Below are positions 22,365 to 32,321 of a stretch of DNA of 64,000 nucleotides, in pieces (within the stretch, counting starts at the first letter, position 1; each line of letters starts with the position of its first letter). Position numbers and translations under genes: made by a program. The DNA lies in assembly GCA_963383645.1 (NCBI GenBank), contig OY726563.1, positions 40,971,831 through 41,035,830 on the forward strand, in the 5' to 3' direction. The notes beneath the pieces are model-generated. The model made no database searches. It saw only the letters and a list, made by a program, of their open reading frames with translations, and was not told the origin of the DNA. The DNA comes from Muscardinus avellanarius. Its lineage: Eukaryota; Chordata; Mammalia; Rodentia; Gliridae.

Positions 22365-23215
22365 AATAATTGTATATGTTTATGGTGTACAGTGAAAATT
22401 CAATACATGTACATGATATATTCTGATCAAATCAGGGTAATTTGGATTTCCCTATCTTTTTTGGGGTGGGGTAGGTGGTTGATACTGAACCCAGGAGCAT
22501 ACTGTACCTTTGACATAATCTCTTATGTCCTGTCTTATTTTTCATTTTGAAACAGGATTTTACTTAGTTGCTGAGGGCCTCACTACATTGCTGAGCCTTC
22601 CTTCAAACTGGCGATCCTCTGGTCTCTGCCTCCCAAGTATTGGGATTACAGGTGTGCACACCACACCTGGCTTCCCTATTCTTAACATTCAGCCTGTCTG
22701 TGTTTGGAACCTTCATACTTTTCTCTTCTGGTTTTTATAAAATACATAATCAGCTGTTATAAACCATAGTTTCCCTACTGTGCTGTAAAACACTAGGTCT
22801 TCTTCTCTAAATATATTTGGTACCCATATTGACCTCCCTCTAACCCTCTGCCTGCCCTTCCCAGCTACTAGTGACTATTCTACTCATGTCTTCTAAATCA
22901 CTGTTTCTTCTTTCCTTCCTCCCCTCCCCCTTTCTTTCTCCCTTTTTTTTTCTTTTGGGATTGAACTAAGGAGAATTCTACTGCAAAGCTATCCCCCATC
23001 TCTATTTTTTGTTTTTGAAATAGGGTCTTGCTAAATTGCTGAGGCTGTTCTTGAACCTGCAGTCCTCTGTCTTAGCTTCCCAGTTACTGGGATTACAAGT
23101 GTGTGCCAATCGTGAACAGCTGAGAAATCAACTTTCTTACCTTCCACATGATTGAGAACATGTGTTGTCTTTCTGTGCCTAATTTATCCAACAAGTATCT
23201 TTCTATTTCACCTTC
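22365..23215 (+). mobile_element. L1 3' UTR fragment split by two SINEs
   Basis: Motifs characteristic of older L1 3' UTRs appear in order: 'gatcaaatcagggtaat', 'tgctgtaaaacactag', 'cttcccagctactagtgac', 'gattgagaacatgtg' and 'gtctttctgtgcctaattta'. Minus SINEs interrupt it at about 22455-22675 and 22925-23115. No reverse transcriptase frame remains. Confidence 0.65.
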
Positions 23216-23306
23216 GGTTTAAGACAGCCCTGAGGAAACTGGCACAGTAGTTAGCCTGATGTCAGAGTCGAGCTGCTTCACTTTTGTTCAGAAAACTTGT
23301 CATCCC

Positions 23307-23705
23307 GCCGGGCGTAGTGGCGCACACGCTGGTCTTCCCAGCATTCAGGAGCCTGACACTGGAGGATCGCAGTTCCTAGACAGCCTCAGCTACTTAGTGA
23401 GGCCCTCTGCAACTCAGTGAGACCCTGTTTCAAATTGAATAAAATCTGGGTGTGGTGGCGCACGCTGTTAATCCCCGCACTCGGGAGGCAGAGACAGACG
23501 GATCACGCAGGTTCGAAGCCAGCCTCTCTGGCTTAAGAGACCCTTTTTCCAAATAAAAAAAAATATAAAATAGGTTTGGGAGTGTAGCTCGGAGGTAGAA
23601 GGGTCTCCAGGAACCCCAGTACCACAAAAAAAGAATAAAAACTAGGGCAGGGGATGTAGCTCGGAGGTCGAATGCCCCTGGGTTCCATCCCCAGCCCTGC
23701 AAAAA
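23307..23705 (+). repeat. SINE nested in an older SINE
   Basis: The outer plus copy at about 23307-23440 is split by a young plus copy at about 23448-23625, and its tRNA-like tail resumes at 23640-23705. GAATAAAA occurs at both junctions. The outer tail belongs to the GGTCGAATGCCCC subfamily. Confidence 0.85.
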
Positions 23706-23878
23706 CAAAACAAAAAAACAAAAAACCTGTCATCCCCAACCACTCCTTTGTCCAGACCCTTCTTCCCACCTGACTTGCCCTGCATCCTTCCTCGAGGACA
23801 GACAAGTTCAGGATGGAGAAAAATCAAACCTATTTTCAGGTGACTGGTGCCTTTCCTCTGTGCTGTCTCCCTCCATAG

Positions 23879-23993
23879 GACTTTTGGTCTTCTGGCTGGA
23901 AAGAATCGGACTGTTCTCAGTGCCATGGACCAAGACAGCTCCTTGCCAAAGAGCCCCAAGGAAGATGCTCAGAAATCGGACAAGAAATCCAAG
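23879..23993 (+). other. SSX exon 2 (leader and residues 1-23)
   Basis: The acceptor is CTCCATAG|GA and the donor AAG|GTGAGG. The first 46 nt are 5' UTR, and ATG lies at 23925 with 'cagtgccATGG' context. It encodes [20 protein letters not shown] and KSK, and ends in phase 0. Confidence 0.88.
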
Positions 23994-24218
23994 GTGAGGC
24001 AATCTGGAGGGGATTGAAGAGTAGCCAGAGCTGGGCGTGGTGGCACACCCTTATAATCCCAGTACTTAGGAGGCTGAGACAGGAGGATCGCAGGTTTAGC
24101 GGCCAGCCTCAGCTACTTAGTGAGACCCTGTTTCAACATAAGTAATACAAAATGGGGTGGGGTAGTAACTTGGAGGTAGAATGCCCCTGAGTTCAATCCC
24201 TAGTAACACACACACGTG

Positions 24219-24257
<39 letters not shown>

Positions 24258-27200
24258 ACACACACACTCACATGACAGAGGACAGTATCAGTGAGCAGAG
24301 TTTTCCAGAGATGACAACAGAGGCAGGGGATGGGTAGGGTCTCAGGTGCTGGTTGAAAGCCTTGGGAACTTCACAGCCTCACTGTCCTCCGTAGCATCCC
24401 CGGAGACTACAAGTCTGGGCTTTGCACTACATTCAGTGATCTTAGTCTACTCAGGAAGGTGGGAGGAGAGTAAGCCTGCAGCATTAAGCACCTACTGTAT
24501 ACCAGGGGAAAGCTGACGCAATGGTGCCCCGTCCTCTCATCCATAACATTACCCAGGAGATATAATCTCCAGTTCCCAGATCCACTACAGAGGTCCCACA
24601 GCAGAGAAAGAGACCTGGACCCAATGGCCTGGGCCACCAGCTGAGTGAGTGGCTGCCAGAATTGACTTTTCCTTCTTTTCTAGGCCTTCGATGATGTTTC
24701 CAAATACTTCTCTAAGACAGAGTGGTCAAAGCTGAGCTATTCGGAGAAAATCACCTACGTTTACATGAAAAGAAACTACAGCACCATGAATAGTCTAGGT
24801 AACAGGACAAGCCTGGAAATACGTGGGAATCCCTTGACCCCTTTCCGTGCTGTGGCTTCATTTTAGGCGGTAACAAGCGCCTTCCACTTTCTTTTTGTTT
24901 GGGGAGAGATGTCAAAGCAGTTTCTGAGCATCCTGCTTTTTTTTTTTTTTTTTTTTTTTTTGTGGTACTGGGGATGGAACCCTTCTACCTCCGGGCTACA
25001 CTCCCAGACCTATTTTTATATTTTTATTTGGAAACAGCGAGGCTGGCTTCGAACCTGCGCGATCCTCTTGTTTGCCTCCCAAGCGCAGGGATTACAAGCG
25101 TGCGTCACCTCGCCCGGCATGCATCCTGCATTTTTTTATACCCCATGCAGGGCTGAGAGTGAAGGCTGGCCACCTCACAGCTCAGACCTGCATCCTGTAC
25201 ATTTCTCTCCCACCCAGCTTGGTTCGGATAGGCCTTACCATATGCATGGTTTCTCGGCAAATCCCATCCTCATCCCTCCTCTCAGGTTGTCTCCTTATTT
25301 TTTTTTTGTACCGAGGGTTAAACCCAAGTGTGTTGTTCTACCTCTGAGCTATACCCCCCAGCTCTCTTTTATTTTATTTTATATTTTGTGGTACTGGGAA
25401 TGGACCCCAGGGGCATTCTACCTCTGAGCTACACTCCTAGCCCTATTTTATTTTATTTTATTTTATCTTATTTTCTCAGTTGCTGAAAGTTACTACTTGC
25501 TGAGGATATCCTAGAACCTATGATCCTCCTGTCTCATCATCCCACGTACTGGGATTACAAGCATGCACCACCATACTCGGCTATTATTTCATATTTTTAT
25601 TTTTGAAACAGAGTCTCACTAAGTTGTAAAGAAGGCCTCACTAAGTTGCTGAGGCTGGCCTTGAACCTGTGATCTTCTGTCTCAGCCCCCCAAGTACTGG
25701 GATTACAGGTGTACGTGCTAACACACTCAGCTTCAGGTTGTCTTTTAAGGAACAGACATTCTGCTTCTTTGCAGGCCTCAGAGCCACCGTCCCAACCTTC
25801 ATGAGTGATAATAGACAGAACTTTCAATACCAAAGCGATGATTCTGATGAAGATCCCAACCGCGCAAGTCAGAGTGAGTGGACCAGGGACCCCAACTCTT
25901 TTTTAGTCCCGCTGCCTGGGAAAGGCTCACAGGATGCTCTTGCCCTCTCACGAACATTGTACTGAGTGGAAAAGATTTGAGGCAGAAGGTTAAGCACAGG
26001 AATCACTCATAAAATTTGGAAACATAAACAAACATGAACACATATTTGATGTGTAACATGTAAAACCCAATTCAGGAGCGGGGCTGTAAGGGAGCGAGGA
26101 ATGGATTGGTGGGGGCTGTACAGAGGGTTACAGCGGTGGCTTTTGAGGAGTGCTTTCTTTTCTTGTTTGTTTGTCTGTTTTTGATGCTAGGGATTGAACA
26201 CAGAGGCATTCTACCTACAAGCTACATCCCCAGCTCTATTTTATATATGTGTGTGTGTGTGTGTGTGTATGTGTGTGTGTGTGGTACTGGGGGGGAAACC
26301 CAGGGACTTTTCTACCTCCGGGTTATACTCCCAGACCTATTTTATACTGTTTTCAGAAACAGGGTCTCACTAAGTTGCTGAGAGCCTCTAAGTAGCTGAG
26401 TCTGGCTTCGAACCTGTGCGATTCTCCTGTCTCCGCCTCCCAAGCGCGGGGATTATAAGCGTGCGCCACCACGCCCGGCTCTGTTTTATATTTTATTTTT
26501 GAAATAGGATTTCACTATATATAGCTGATACTGGCTGTAAACTTGCGATCCTTCTGTCACAACCTCTCAAGTACTAGGATTGCCAGGGAGCCACCACCAC
26601 ATCTGGCTTTATTTTTTTATTTTGAAACAGCGTCTCACTAAGTTGCTAAGGCAGATTTGGATCCTCCTGTCTCGGCCTCCGAAGTACTGGAATTACAGGT
26701 GTGCACGCCAACATGCCCAGCTTCAGGTTGTCTCTTAAGGAACAGACATTTTGCTTCTTTTCAGGCCGCAGGGCCACTCTTCCAACCTTCATGCGTCCTA
26801 ACAAAGAGAACGTTCAGTTCCAAAGTGATGTTTCTGATGAGGATCTCAACCACAAGAGTCAGGGTGAGTGGACCAGGGATCCCAACTCTCTTCAGTCCCG
26901 CTGCCTGGGAAAGGCTCACAGATTGCCCTTGCTCCCTTAAAAACATTGTACTGAGTGGAAAAGAGTCCAGGCAAAAGTTACGCACAGGGATCACGCATAG
27001 AATTTTTTTTTTTTTTTTTTTTTTGCGTGGCACTGGGGTTCCTGGAAGCCCTTCTACCTCCAGGCTACACTCCCAGACCTATTTTATATTTTTATCTGGA
27101 AACAGGGTCTCTTAAGCCATCACGGCTGGCTTCAAACCTGCGTCATTCTCCTGTCTCCACCTCCCAAACGCAGGGATTACAAGCGTGCGCCACCACGCCA

Positions 27201-30200
27201 GGCTCACGCATAGAATTTTTTTTTTTTTTTTTTTGGTGGTACTGGGGGTGGAACCCAGAGGCTTTCTACCTCCGGGCTATACTCCCAGACCTATTTTATA
27301 TTTTATATGGAAACAGGGTCTCATTAAGTTGCTGAGAGCCTCACTAAGTAGCTGAGGCTGGCTTCGAACCTGTGCGATCCTCCTGTCTCAGCCTCCCAAG
27401 CGCGGGGATTACAAGCGTGCACCACCATGCCCGGCCTTAGTCCTTTTTTATTTTTTGAAAACAAGGTCTCACTGAGTTGTGAAGGGCCTCGCTAAGTAGT
27501 AGCTGAGGCTGTTGGCAAACTGCAATCCTGTCCCTGCCTCCCGAATGCTGGGATTACAAGCAGGCGCCACCACGCCCAGCTGATTTTTAATTATCATACA
27601 TCTCTAAGTGTGTACAGTTCAAGTTCTCAGCCAGTATATTTCCTTAGGGGGAAATAAGAGATATGTAATAGAATAGAATAAAGCATGGAGCTTAATCCAT
27701 ATTTTATACACTAGCAGAAGGAAATTTCTGAATTGATGCTGCAAATACCCAAACTATTACTAAAGGTAACTCACAAGTCACTCTCCAACAGTGGCTAGTC
27801 TCCTAACTCTCTGCTCCAGCATTCCCTAATACGATACGAATCTGGAATTTGAAAATATTAACTAAGATGAAAAACCCTGACTCTTCCAGATGAACAACCG
27901 CCTGCGGAGACTTCTGCCATGAAAAAGAAAACATACCTGAGGGTGAGTAGCTCCCAAATTTAAAGGACCAGAGCACCTTTGTTCCTCCACGCATGTCAGT
28001 ATGGGTAAGAGTGGGACAGTGTCGAGAGATAGTCCTAGCCCTCGCTGCCTCCCTAGCTTCAACTCTATGGGTGGTTTTTTTGTTTGTGGGGTTGGAAATT
28101 GAATCTAGGGCCTCACAGGCTAAGCATGCACTCTGGCACTCAGCCCCAGCCCCAGCCCCACACATCTCTTCATCACAGTGCCCGATGGAGCATCCACAGC
28201 TAGATAATACCTAACAACACCGTGACTGCTAATTTTTTGTGTGTTTTCATAATAATGCCAGATATGAAACAAGTTGCATGTATTAATTAATTTAATCCTT
28301 AAGAAAGCATCTATGACATTGTTTCTATCATCTCAAAATAATGATTTGGAGGGCATTAGGAATGCTGGAGATGGGAGCCAGGGCCTTGAGTATTCCAGAT
28401 GAGCGTTCTGCCACTGAGTCACACTCTCAGGCGCTCTGTCCATTTTCACGTTTGCTCTCCTAATGACCTAGCAAGACCCTGTTTAATAAAAAAAAACAAT
28501 TTGTGGTGCTGGAGATTGAATCCAGGGATGATATAACTGTGAGCTACACCCCCAGCCCTCTTTTATTTTGAAACAAGGTCTCACTAATTTGCAGAGGCTG
28601 GTGGTGAACCTGCAATCCTCCTTTCTCAGCTTCCCAAGTACTGAGATTATAAACCTGTACCACCATGCCTGGCTTTTTTTTTTCTTTTTCTTTTTTTTTT
28701 TTTTTTGGTGGTGGTACTGGGGTTCCTGGAAGCCCTTCTACCTCCGGGCTACACTCCCAGACCTATTTTTACATTTTTATTTGGAAACAGGGTCTCCTAA
28801 GCCAGCGCGCCCGGCTGGCTTCGAATCTGCGCGATCCTCCTGTCTCTGCCTCCCAAGCGCGGGGATTACAAGCGTGTGCCACCACGCCTGGCTGGCTTTT
28901 TTTTTTTTTAATGTGTGTGGTAGAGAGAATGGAATTCAGGGGCATTCTACCTCCGAGCTACACCTTCAGCCCTATGTTTTATTCTTTATTTTGAATCAGG
29001 ACCTCAAAATAAAGTAGCTAAGGCTGGCTGAGAACCTGGGATCCTCCTCAGCCTTCCAAGTACTGGGATTACAAGCATGTTTCACCACGCCTGGCCATTA
29101 AAAAATATTTTTTTTTGTAGTACTTGAGATGGAACCCAGGGCATTCATCTCTGAACTACATGCCCAGTCCTATTTTTATTTTCTGCGGGTCTGGGGGTGG
29201 AACCCAGGGACATTCGACCCCCAAACTACACCCCCAGCCCTATTTTTTATTCCTTATTTTGAAACAGGGTCTCACTGATTTGCAGAGGGCCTCGCTAAGT
29301 AGCTGAGGCTGTCTGCAAATCGCGATCCTCCACTCTCAGCCTCCTGAATGCTGGGATTACAAGCGTGTGCCACCACGCCCGGCTTCCACTCCTATTTTAT
29401 ATTATTTATTTTGAAACAAGGTCTCACTGAGGTGCAGAGTGCTTCACTAAGTAGCTGAGGCTGGCCGCAAACCTCGATCCTCCTGTCTCAACCTCCCGAA
29501 TGCTGAGATTACAAGTGTGCACCACCACGCCCAGCTAAAAAAAATTTTTTTAAGGTCTGGGGGTGTAGTTCAGAGGTAGAATGTTCCTGGGTTCAACCCC
29601 AGTGCTCCTACTAATCATAGCAGTAATAATGACAACAACAACAACAATAATAATAATAATAATAATAATAATAATCTTGTTCTGTTGGTAAGAATGTCAG
29701 TCTGGACAGAGCATAAAGACAAGCATTCAACTCCTGGAAACACCCATCATTTAGGTCATCCCTTTCCTTTTTGACATCCCAGGTCCCTCATAATTTAGGT
29801 CTGAATAAAGTGGTCTCCCAGGGGTGAGGGGAACATAATTTAGGGTAATGCATGGAAAGCTACTTTGCAAGCTCTAAAGCACTAGAGAAATGCCATTAAC
29901 ACTGTTTGTATGTGACCTTCACATTTAAAAGATGCCCAGTAAGCTATGCAAGGAAGAAAGTAGTGTGAAGGAAATGCCAGGAGCGATTGGCTCAGAAGAC
30001 AACCAGCAGCAGCCGGCAGGTGCGAGCGCCCCAAAGCCGCAGCATGAGAAGGAATCAGGTGAGAATAAACAATTTGAGAACAATCCCTTGGGCTTCCCTG
30101 GCTCTCTCCAAAGGTGTGATCTTGGTGTGGCACAGACCCCTGACAGATTTGGATCCAGAGAGCTGAGGAATTCACCCACTGCCAGGGGAGTCCGTAGAAC

Positions 30201-31612
30201 ATAACTTGAGAAATGCAGGTGACTAGTCCATCCATCTCAAAGCCATTTGACTTTTGATGAAGTCTTCTAAATCCTGTGAGCTCCAGATTCTTAGTTCATA
30301 AAATGGAATTAAAGCCGAGCATGGTAGCACACACCTGTAACCGCAGTACTTAGGAGGCTGAGGCAGGAGGATCACAGGTTGGAGGACAGCCGTTGTAATG
30401 AGACTCTTAGCAACCTAATGAGACCCTGTTTCAAAATACAAATAAAAGCTGGGCGTGGCAAAGCATGTTTGTTAATGCCAGTGCTTGAGAGGTTGAGACA
30501 GGAGGATCGTAGGTTCACAGCGACCAGCCTCATATACTTAGTGAGGCCTCTGCAACTCAGTGAGACCCTGTTTCAAAATAAAGAATAAAAAACAGGGCTA
30601 GGGGTGTTGCTTGGAGGTCGAATGTCCCTGGGTTCCATCCCTGGTACAAAAAAGAATTAATAATTATAGTTCAGCTGGGCATAGTGGTGCACACCTATAA
30701 TCCTAGTACATGTGATGCCAAGACAGGAGGATTGCAAATTCAAGGCCAGCCTCAGCAACTTAGGCCATCAGCAACTTAGACCATGTTTTAAAAATAAAGT
30801 AAAATAGGGCTGGGGTGTAGCTCAGAGATAGAATCAATCCACAGCACCATAAATAAATAAATAAATAGATAGACTCACGGCTCAGAAATTGTTTGGAAGC
30901 ATAATATCTAGAAAGCCTTTCCGCATGGAAGTTGCTCAGGTAATTGTACTCTATGTGACAGCCTGGGAGTGTATGTTACTCAGCTCAATGCCTGGCATGC
31001 AGCACACTCTTCACAAAGACTTGCTAAATGAAAAAAGTGAGTGTTCCAATAAGAAGAAGTCATGATTTTTTTTTTTTTTTTTTTTAGGTACTGGGGATTG
31101 AACCCAGGGGCATCCTACCTCTAAGTTACACCTCCAGCCCTTTTTAAGTTTTTGTTTTGAAACAGGGTCATCTTGCTAGGTTGCTGAGAATCTAGCTAAG
31201 TTGCTGATTCCGGCCTCGAACCTACAACCCTCCTGTTTCAGCCTCCCAAGTACTAGGATTACAGGCATGGGTCACCACGCCCAGCCCAGCGAGGTTAGGA
31301 GTTTAAACTTGAGCATGGGAGGGGCCAGAAGCTAACAGTTGAAGTAGGATTTGGTCTGTATTGGTTACCGGTCTGATGTCTCAGCCAGAAGATATAAAAG
31401 CCAGAGCCTGTGAGCACTTGGGAGGGACAAGGCATCCCCTTTTTGAAGATGGCCTAAAACTCCCCACACTACCTAACTCTTATTTACCTGCATTCCCCAT
31501 CTTAGGATTCAGGAAGAGAGGGGTGAGTGTCTGGAGCCACCGATTGAGGGAGAGGAAGTATCTTGTGATATATGAGGAGATAAGCGACCCTGAAGAAGAG
31601 GAAGAAGACTAA
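23925..31612 (+). CDS. SSX-family protein (KRAB-like and SSXRD domains), spliced
   Basis: Coding exons: 23925-23993, 24684-24798, 25775-25873, an alternative or added duplicate 26765-26863, 27890-27942, 29932-30058 and 31506-31612. Joined with one copy of the duplicated exon they give 570 nt (189 residues); with both, 669 nt (222 residues). Human SSX proteins are about 188. Residues 24-61 carry the KRAB-like core ([31 protein letters not shown]). The last 35 residues are the SSXRD, with SHRLRERK, then [11 protein letters not shown] and an acidic end. SSX proteins are nuclear cancer/testis antigens; in the known family the SSXRD basic RLR motif binds the nucleosome acidic patch and favours H2AK119-ubiquitylated chromatin, and the KRAB part acts in repression. 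The ATG is in exon 2, preceded by a leader ending CAGTGCC. All splice borders are GT/AG and in phase. I cannot tell which SSX paralogue this is. Confidence 0.9.
23994..24683 (+). other. SSX intron 2 with SINE and (CA)n
   Basis: It contains one plus B1-dID SINE at about 24032-24205, a (CA)n tract at 24206-24267 and about 390 bp of unique DNA. No further exon is seen. Confidence 0.7.
24206..24267. repeat. (CA)n microsatellite with CACGTG interruptions
   Basis: A CA run with two ACGTGCA interruptions, forming the tail of the SINE at 24032-24205. Confidence 0.9.
24684..24798 (+). other. SSX exon 3 (KRAB-like core)
   Basis: The acceptor is TTTTCTAG|GC and the donor CTAG|GTAACA; length 115 nt, ending with one base of the next codon. 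It encodes the KRAB-A-like helix region with F, W and Y positions conserved relative to known SSX proteins. Confidence 0.92.
24940..25735 (-). repeat. SINEs in SSX intron 3
   Basis: A young minus copy at about 24945-25118 is flanked by GCATCCTGC on both sides. Older minus copies follow: tail 25305-25365, 25388-25582 and 25583-25735. The last abuts the conserved pre-exon sequence 'cttcaggttgtct' and has a counterpart before exon copy b. Confidence 0.8.
25775..25873 (+). other. SSX exon 4, copy a
   Basis: 99 nt, entering and leaving in phase 1; acceptor TTCTTTGCAG|G, donor CAGA|GTGAGT. It encodes a 'RATVPTFM' start and a '[10 protein letters not shown]' acidic segment, as in the equivalent exon of other SSX genes. 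Confidence 0.9.
26175..26725 (-). repeat. SINEs between the SSX exon 4 copies
   Basis: Minus copies lie at about 26175-26245 (tail), 26281-26480 (young), 26481-26610 (old) and 26620-26725. A (TG)n run at 26247-26283 is the tail of one of them. Confidence 0.8.
26765..26863 (+). other. SSX exon 4, tandem duplicate copy b
   Basis: A second 99-nt exon with the same phase and good borders (TTCTTTTCAG|G and CAGG|GTGAGT). It encodes 'RATLPTFM' and '[10 protein letters not shown]'. The flanking introns match those of copy a from the 'cttcaggttgtct' upstream to 'gtactgagtggaaaag' downstream, so the exon was duplicated with its introns. It can be included with copy a or used instead of it without breaking the frame. 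Which is used is not visible from DNA. Confidence 0.88.
27002..27582 (-). repeat. Two young SINEs at one target site, plus older copy
   Basis: Minus copies lie at about 27002-27203 (short subfamily) and 27220-27436 (longer subfamily). CACGCATAGAATTTTT stands before each one, so two different subfamilies landed beside the same target. An older copy follows at 27437-27582. Confidence 0.82.
27583..27889 (+). other. Unique SSX intron sequence
   Basis: This is AT-rich unique DNA before exon 5. No repeat or gene was recognised. Confidence 0.5.
27890..27942 (+). other. SSX exon 5
   Basis: 53 nt; acceptor CTCTTCCAG|A, donor AGG|GTGAGT. It encodes [18 protein letters not shown], which sits where mouse and human SSX have a short proline-containing segment ending in basic residues. 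It ends in phase 0. Confidence 0.8.
28060..29700. repeat. ID-like and B1-dID SINEs in SSX intron 5
   Basis: A minus ID-like fragment lies at about 28088-28160 (tRNA-like tail only). B1-dID minus copies lie at about 28498-28675, 28685-28893 (young, nested, flanked by TGGCTTTTTTTTTT), 28905-29095, a tail at 29105-29180, 29182-29385 and 29390-29536. A plus tail module lies at 29545-29610. An AAC/AAT tract follows at 29632-29675. Confidence 0.78.
29632..29675. repeat. (AAC)n(AAT)n microsatellite
   Basis: AAC units pass into AAT units as the tail of the SINE module at 29545-29610. Confidence 0.9.
29932..30058 (+). other. SSX exon 6 (linker)
   Basis: 127 nt; acceptor CATTTAAAAG|A, donor TCAG|GTGAGA. 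It encodes [10 protein letters not shown] and a hydrophilic Q/P-rich linker ending HEKES. It corresponds to the human exon beginning IMPKKPAEDE. The acceptor has a weak pyrimidine tract (CCTTCACATTTAAAAG). Confidence 0.82.
30313..31290. repeat. SINEs in SSX intron 6
   Basis: Plus copies lie at about 30313-30440, 30448-30650 and 30672-30860, with a minus copy at about 31072-31290. The DNA between 30861 and 31070 is unique. Confidence 0.8.
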
Positions 31613-31616
31613 GTTT
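31506..31616 (+). other. SSX exon 7 (SSXRD, stop codon)
   Basis: The acceptor is CCCATCTTAG|G. It encodes [18 protein letters not shown], then the [11 protein letters not shown] core and a run of acidic residues, with stop TAA at 31610-31612. A consensus donor TTT|GTAAGT follows four bases after the stop, so a separate 3' UTR exon is expected, and one is found at 33094. Confidence 0.92.
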
Positions 31617-32281
31617 GTAAGTAACCCTGGGATACATCTCCATACCCCTGCAGATGTGCCCTTCCATTAGAGTACTGGGCTTTCAGCTGGTCACTTGTTC
31701 CCCCAAAGCATTGACGTCTCATGATCCCTTGGGGTGCCCTAAGGGGGCCAAATGAGATTTCCCATGCTTTTTCTGCTCCCTACTCTGTATATCTGGGGAT
31801 TTTCCCTGCCCAGGATAATGTGGGCTCCCAGAACCCAGGTCAGCTCCCAAAATGCAGGCCACACCTTCCTCTAGCCTAGGAATTCACAGCACCTTGTTGG
31901 CGAGTCTTTGTGACCTGAGTAGAGGCAGGACAAGAGCTTGCAGGCCATGAGGAGTTGACAACTGAGTTACCAGGCAATAGAAACTCACTGTCACTGTTTT
32001 ATTTTTTTTATTTATTTTTATTCTTATTTATTTATTTATTTATTTGCGGGTCTGGGGATGGAACCCAGGGGCATTTGACATCTGAGCCACACCCCCTGCC
32101 CAATTTTTTTATTCTTTATTTTGAAACCGGGTCTCACTGAGTCGCAGAGGGCCTCACTAAGTAGCTGAGGCTGTCCGCGAACCGCGATCCTCCGGTCTCA
32201 GCCTCCCGAATGCTGGGATTACAAGCGTGCGCCACCACGCCCGGCTATTTTTTTTTTTTTTGCAAGCTTAAGCAAATGTTA

Positions 32282-32321
<40 letters not shown>

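Larger units (their letters stand above)
12553..23878 (+). other. Presumed SSX intron 1, repeat-filled
   Basis: Between the candidate first exon and the ATG exon there is no other coding exon that I can support. The interval is almost wholly SINE sequence, described in separate entries, with unique islands at about 12600-12835, 15090-15270, 16110-16295, 19340-19660 and 22370-22950. Long open frames here translate SINEs; phrases such as '[17 protein letters not shown]' are typical SINE artefacts. Confidence 0.5.
25730..27001 (+). repeat. Tandem duplication carrying SSX exon 4
   Basis: Unit 1 (about 25680-25990) and unit 2 (about 26675-27001) match from the end of a minus SINE through the pre-exon intron, exon, post-exon intron and the 'cacaggaatcactcataaaattt' type segment. 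Between them lie unit-1 downstream DNA (25990-26170) and inserted SINEs (26175-26610). Confidence 0.88.

Noticed and set aside
29932..30204. Independent 90-residue gene starting at ATG 29932
   Set aside because: The first 42 codons are SSX exon 6 and the rest is intron read-through past a GTGAGA donor.
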